Of a DNA stretch of 64,000 nt, positions 62,444 to 64,000 are shown in pieces. The notes under the pieces were generated by a model. It was not told the DNA's origin and made no database searches. It worked only from the letters and a program-made list of their open reading frames with translations. Within the stretch, counting starts at the first letter, position 1. Each line of letters begins with the position of its first letter. Source of the stretch: Arthrobacter crystallopoietes (GTDB lineage: Bacteria > Actinomycetota > Actinomycetes > Actinomycetales > Micrococcaceae); contig NZ_CP072014.1 of NCBI RefSeq assembly GCF_017603825.1, positions 2,294,001 through 2,358,000 on the forward strand, read 5' to 3'. The position numbers and the translations under genes were made by a program.

Positions 62444-63621
62444 GCGCAGGCCTCCTGGATAGTCGTGGAGCCGGACTGGAAGCCGCCGAAACGGTGGGGT
62501 GCGAACGGGGCCAAGGACAATTCGGGTTCCTTGCCGGCCAGGGCTTGGGCCATCAGTTTGCCCGTGCCTACGGAGAGCCCGATGCCGGCTCCTTCGTGGC
62601 CGGAGGCGTGCCAGAGCCCGGGCGTCCGTTCGTCGTGGCCGATAACCGGAAGGTGATCCGGGCAGTACGGGCGGAAGCCGTGGTAGTGGCGCAGGATCTT
62701 CACCTTGTTGAGGAAGGGGAACAGCGCGGTGGCGTTCTCTGCCATGGCCCGCAGCGCGGGTACGCTGACGGTGCTGTCGAATCCGACGCGTTCACGACTG
62801 GAGCCGATCAGGATGCTGCCGGCGGGGGTTCCCTCTACCACTGGTGAAGACTGGAGGCCGGCGTCCGAGCTGCCCACGTTGTCGACGTACTCGGCGGCGT
62901 AGACCTTGTGGTGGATCATCGGCGGTAGCGGTTCAGTGACCATGACAAAGCCGCGGCGCGGTTTGACCGGAACGTTCACGCCGGCCAGCGAGGCTAGGTC
63001 GGCAGCCCAGGTGCCCGTGGCATTGGCCACCGCGCCGGCGGCGAAGTTCCCGGCGCTTGTGCGCACTCCGGTGACCTTTCCGCCGTCGTTCAAGAAGCCG
63101 GTGACCTTGGTATTCGGGAAGAACCGGGCGCCGTTGGCCCGGGCCAGGCGCAGCAGGTGTGCGGCGGCGAGCATGGGCTGGACCTGGCTGTCCTCGGGAT
63201 AGTAGGCGGCGCCGAGGGCGCCGGGGGAGATGTTCGGCTCAAGGTCCCGCAACTGATCCGTGCTCAGTTCCCGGGCGTCGACTCCGTAGCTGCGCTGTGC
63301 GGCGGTGAGCCGGTTGAGCGAGGCCAGGCTGGATTCGCGGGAGGCGACGATGATGCCGCCCTTGCCCTCGAACTCCCAGAGGTCGGCGTGCTCGGCAAGG
63401 TCCTGCTTCCAGACTCCAAGCGAATACTTGGTCAGTTCAAGCTCCGGGCCGGGTTCCTTGTCCGAAACCAGGATGTTGCCTTCGCAGGCCGAGGAGGTGC
63501 CGCTGGCGGGGAGGCCCCGTTCAAGTACGGTGACGGACAGGCCTTCAAGGGTGGCGAAGTAGGCGATCGCGGAGCCGACAACGCCGGCGCCGACGACAAG
63601 GACGTCGCTGGCTGGATTCAT
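62440..63621 (-). CDS. FAD-dependent amine/D-amino-acid oxidoreductase subunit (DAO family)
   Basis: 393 residues; ATG 63621, 3 bases from the GntR stop. Rossmann start DVLVVGAGVVGSAIAYFATL, DAO conserved YPEDSQVQPMLAAAHLLRLA and ATGTWAADLASLAG, and C-terminal FRPYCPDHLPVIGHDERTPG followed by WHASGHEGAGIGLSVGTGKL. It belongs to the beta (substrate) subunit group of D-hydroxyproline dehydrogenases, opine oxidases and HcnC. D-hydroxyproline is favoured because of the following semialdehyde dehydrogenase. One AACGACGGCGG word (NDGG) lies inside. Confidence 0.87.
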   Translation of the reverse strand: MNPASDVLVVGAGVVGSAIAYFATLEGLSVTVLERGLPASGTSSACEGNILVSDKEPGPELELTKYSLGVWKQDLAEHADLWEFEGKGGIIVASRESSLASLNRLTAAQRSYGVDARELSTDQLRDLEPNISPGALGAAYYPEDSQVQPMLAAAHLLRLARANGARFFPNTKVTGFLNDGGKVTGVRTSAGNFAAGAVANATGTWAADLASLAGVNVPVKPRRGFVMVTEPLPPMIHHKVYAAEYVDNVGSSDAGLQSSPVVEGTPAGSILIGSSRERVGFDSTVSVPALRAMAENATALFPFLNKVKILRHYHGFRPYCPDHLPVIGHDERTPGLWHASGHEGAGIGLSVGTGKLMAQALAGKEPELSLAPFAPHRFGGFQSGSTTIQEACA

Positions 63622-63624
63622 GCG

Positions 63625-63999
63625 TTACTCGCTTCTGTGTGGTGGTTCTTCGTCGGTGCCGCGGGCCCAGAGGCCACGGGCATGGCCAATGTGCCGGTCC
63701 ATCAGGACACGGCTCGCTTCGGCGTCGCCGGCCCGCATCAACTCGAGCAGCTCATGGTGCTCCCGTGCCGAGTCAGCCAGCTTGTTTTCCCGCACCAGCG
63801 CCTGCAGCCCGTACATCCGCGTGCGGCGGCGCAGGGAGGTGGCCAGCTCGGCCAGCTGGCGGTTTTCGGAGTAGGCGAGGATCAGGGCGTGGAACTCCCG
63901 GTCCTTGGCCAGGTAGCCGTTGAGATCCTCAGCCTTCGCGGCCGCCAGGCATTCATCCGCCAGCCGTTGCAGCTCGGTGAATCCCTGCTCCGGGACCGA
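63625..63999 (-). CDS. GntR-family regulator, FCD domain C-terminus (partial, cut at window end)
   Basis: 124 C-terminal residues; the gene continues beyond the right edge. All-helical FCD domain: YLAKDREFHALILAYSENRQ (Asp and His metal/ligand residues), then LAELATSLRRRTRMYGLQAL, SAREHHELLELMRAGDAEAS and RVLMDRHIGHARGLWARG, matching the FadR C-terminal domain. The N-terminal winged helix is outside. Only 3 bases separate it from the DAO gene, so it is probably autoregulated with the operon. Confidence 0.88.
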   Translation of the reverse strand, partial: SVPEQGFTELQRLADECLAAAKAEDLNGYLAKDREFHALILAYSENRQLAELATSLRRRTRMYGLQALVRENKLADSAREHHELLELMRAGDAEASRVLMDRHIGHARGLWARGTDEEPPHRSE

Positions 64000-64000
64000 G

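Overview
The window is GC-rich DNA from an actinobacterium, most likely a Micrococcaceae member (Arthrobacter or a relative). The evidence is the gene order rsmA-ispE-ABC-F and glmU-prs, several DUF222/HNH-type and LuxR-TPR genes, a SARP-type regulator, an LAXTG (sortase class E type) cell-wall protein, frequent GTG/TTG starts and ATGA/GTGA overlaps. No insertion sequence, integrase, CRISPR array or rRNA was seen. One tRNA gene, tRNA-Gln(TTG), lies just before glmU.

Layout. 1-3 kb: housekeeping block (rsmA end, ispE, Uup-like ABC-F). 3-14.8 kb: LuxR-TPR regulator divergent from a methyltransferase; MarR regulator and FMN reductase around three operator-like boxes; three tiny genes; TetR regulator divergent from zapE around a perfect 22-bp palindrome; EamA exporter; ABC exporter pair; SulP transporter. 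14.8-21.2 kb: a gene-poor stretch with hairpins, then two tandem ~940-residue ATP-binding LuxR regulators. 21.2-27.7 kb: Nudix, DUF222-HNH, excisionase-like HTH, SARP, SDR, SnoaL-like, cupin and HAD genes. 27.9-33.2 kb: FdhF/YdeP-type molybdopterin oxidoreductase, tRNA-Gln, glmU, prs. 33.2-39.8 kb: small and secreted proteins, including a 297-residue Ala-rich protein with 11-residue repeats and an acidic LAXTG wall protein.

39.9-49.4 kb looks like a catabolic island. A right-to-left operon (MHS transporter, RidA, RraA, M20 peptidase) and a PucR-type regulator are followed by a left-to-right pair (ThDP-dependent enzyme and carbamoylase/allantoate-amidohydrolase-type hydrolase). The substrate cannot be read from the sequence. 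49.4-51.6 kb is a KtrA/KtrB potassium uptake pair. 51.9-54.4 kb is an ABC exporter with a glycosyltransferase remnant upstream. 55.5-59.0 kb is a second LuxR-TPR regulator, followed by an alpha/beta-hydrolase-fold protein that has lost its Ser and His, and a methyltransferase. 59.2-64 kb is a tightly overlapping operon resembling D-hydroxyproline catabolism (GntR, three-part dehydrogenase, alpha-ketoglutarate semialdehyde dehydrogenase), cut by the window end.

The strongest candidates for something undescribed are the LuxR-TPR/pseudo-hydrolase/methyltransferase unit, the RidA-RraA-M20-ThDP-carbamoylase island, and an 11-base word (AACGACGGCGG) that recurs nine times. Functions are read from motifs by eye; no database search was possible.
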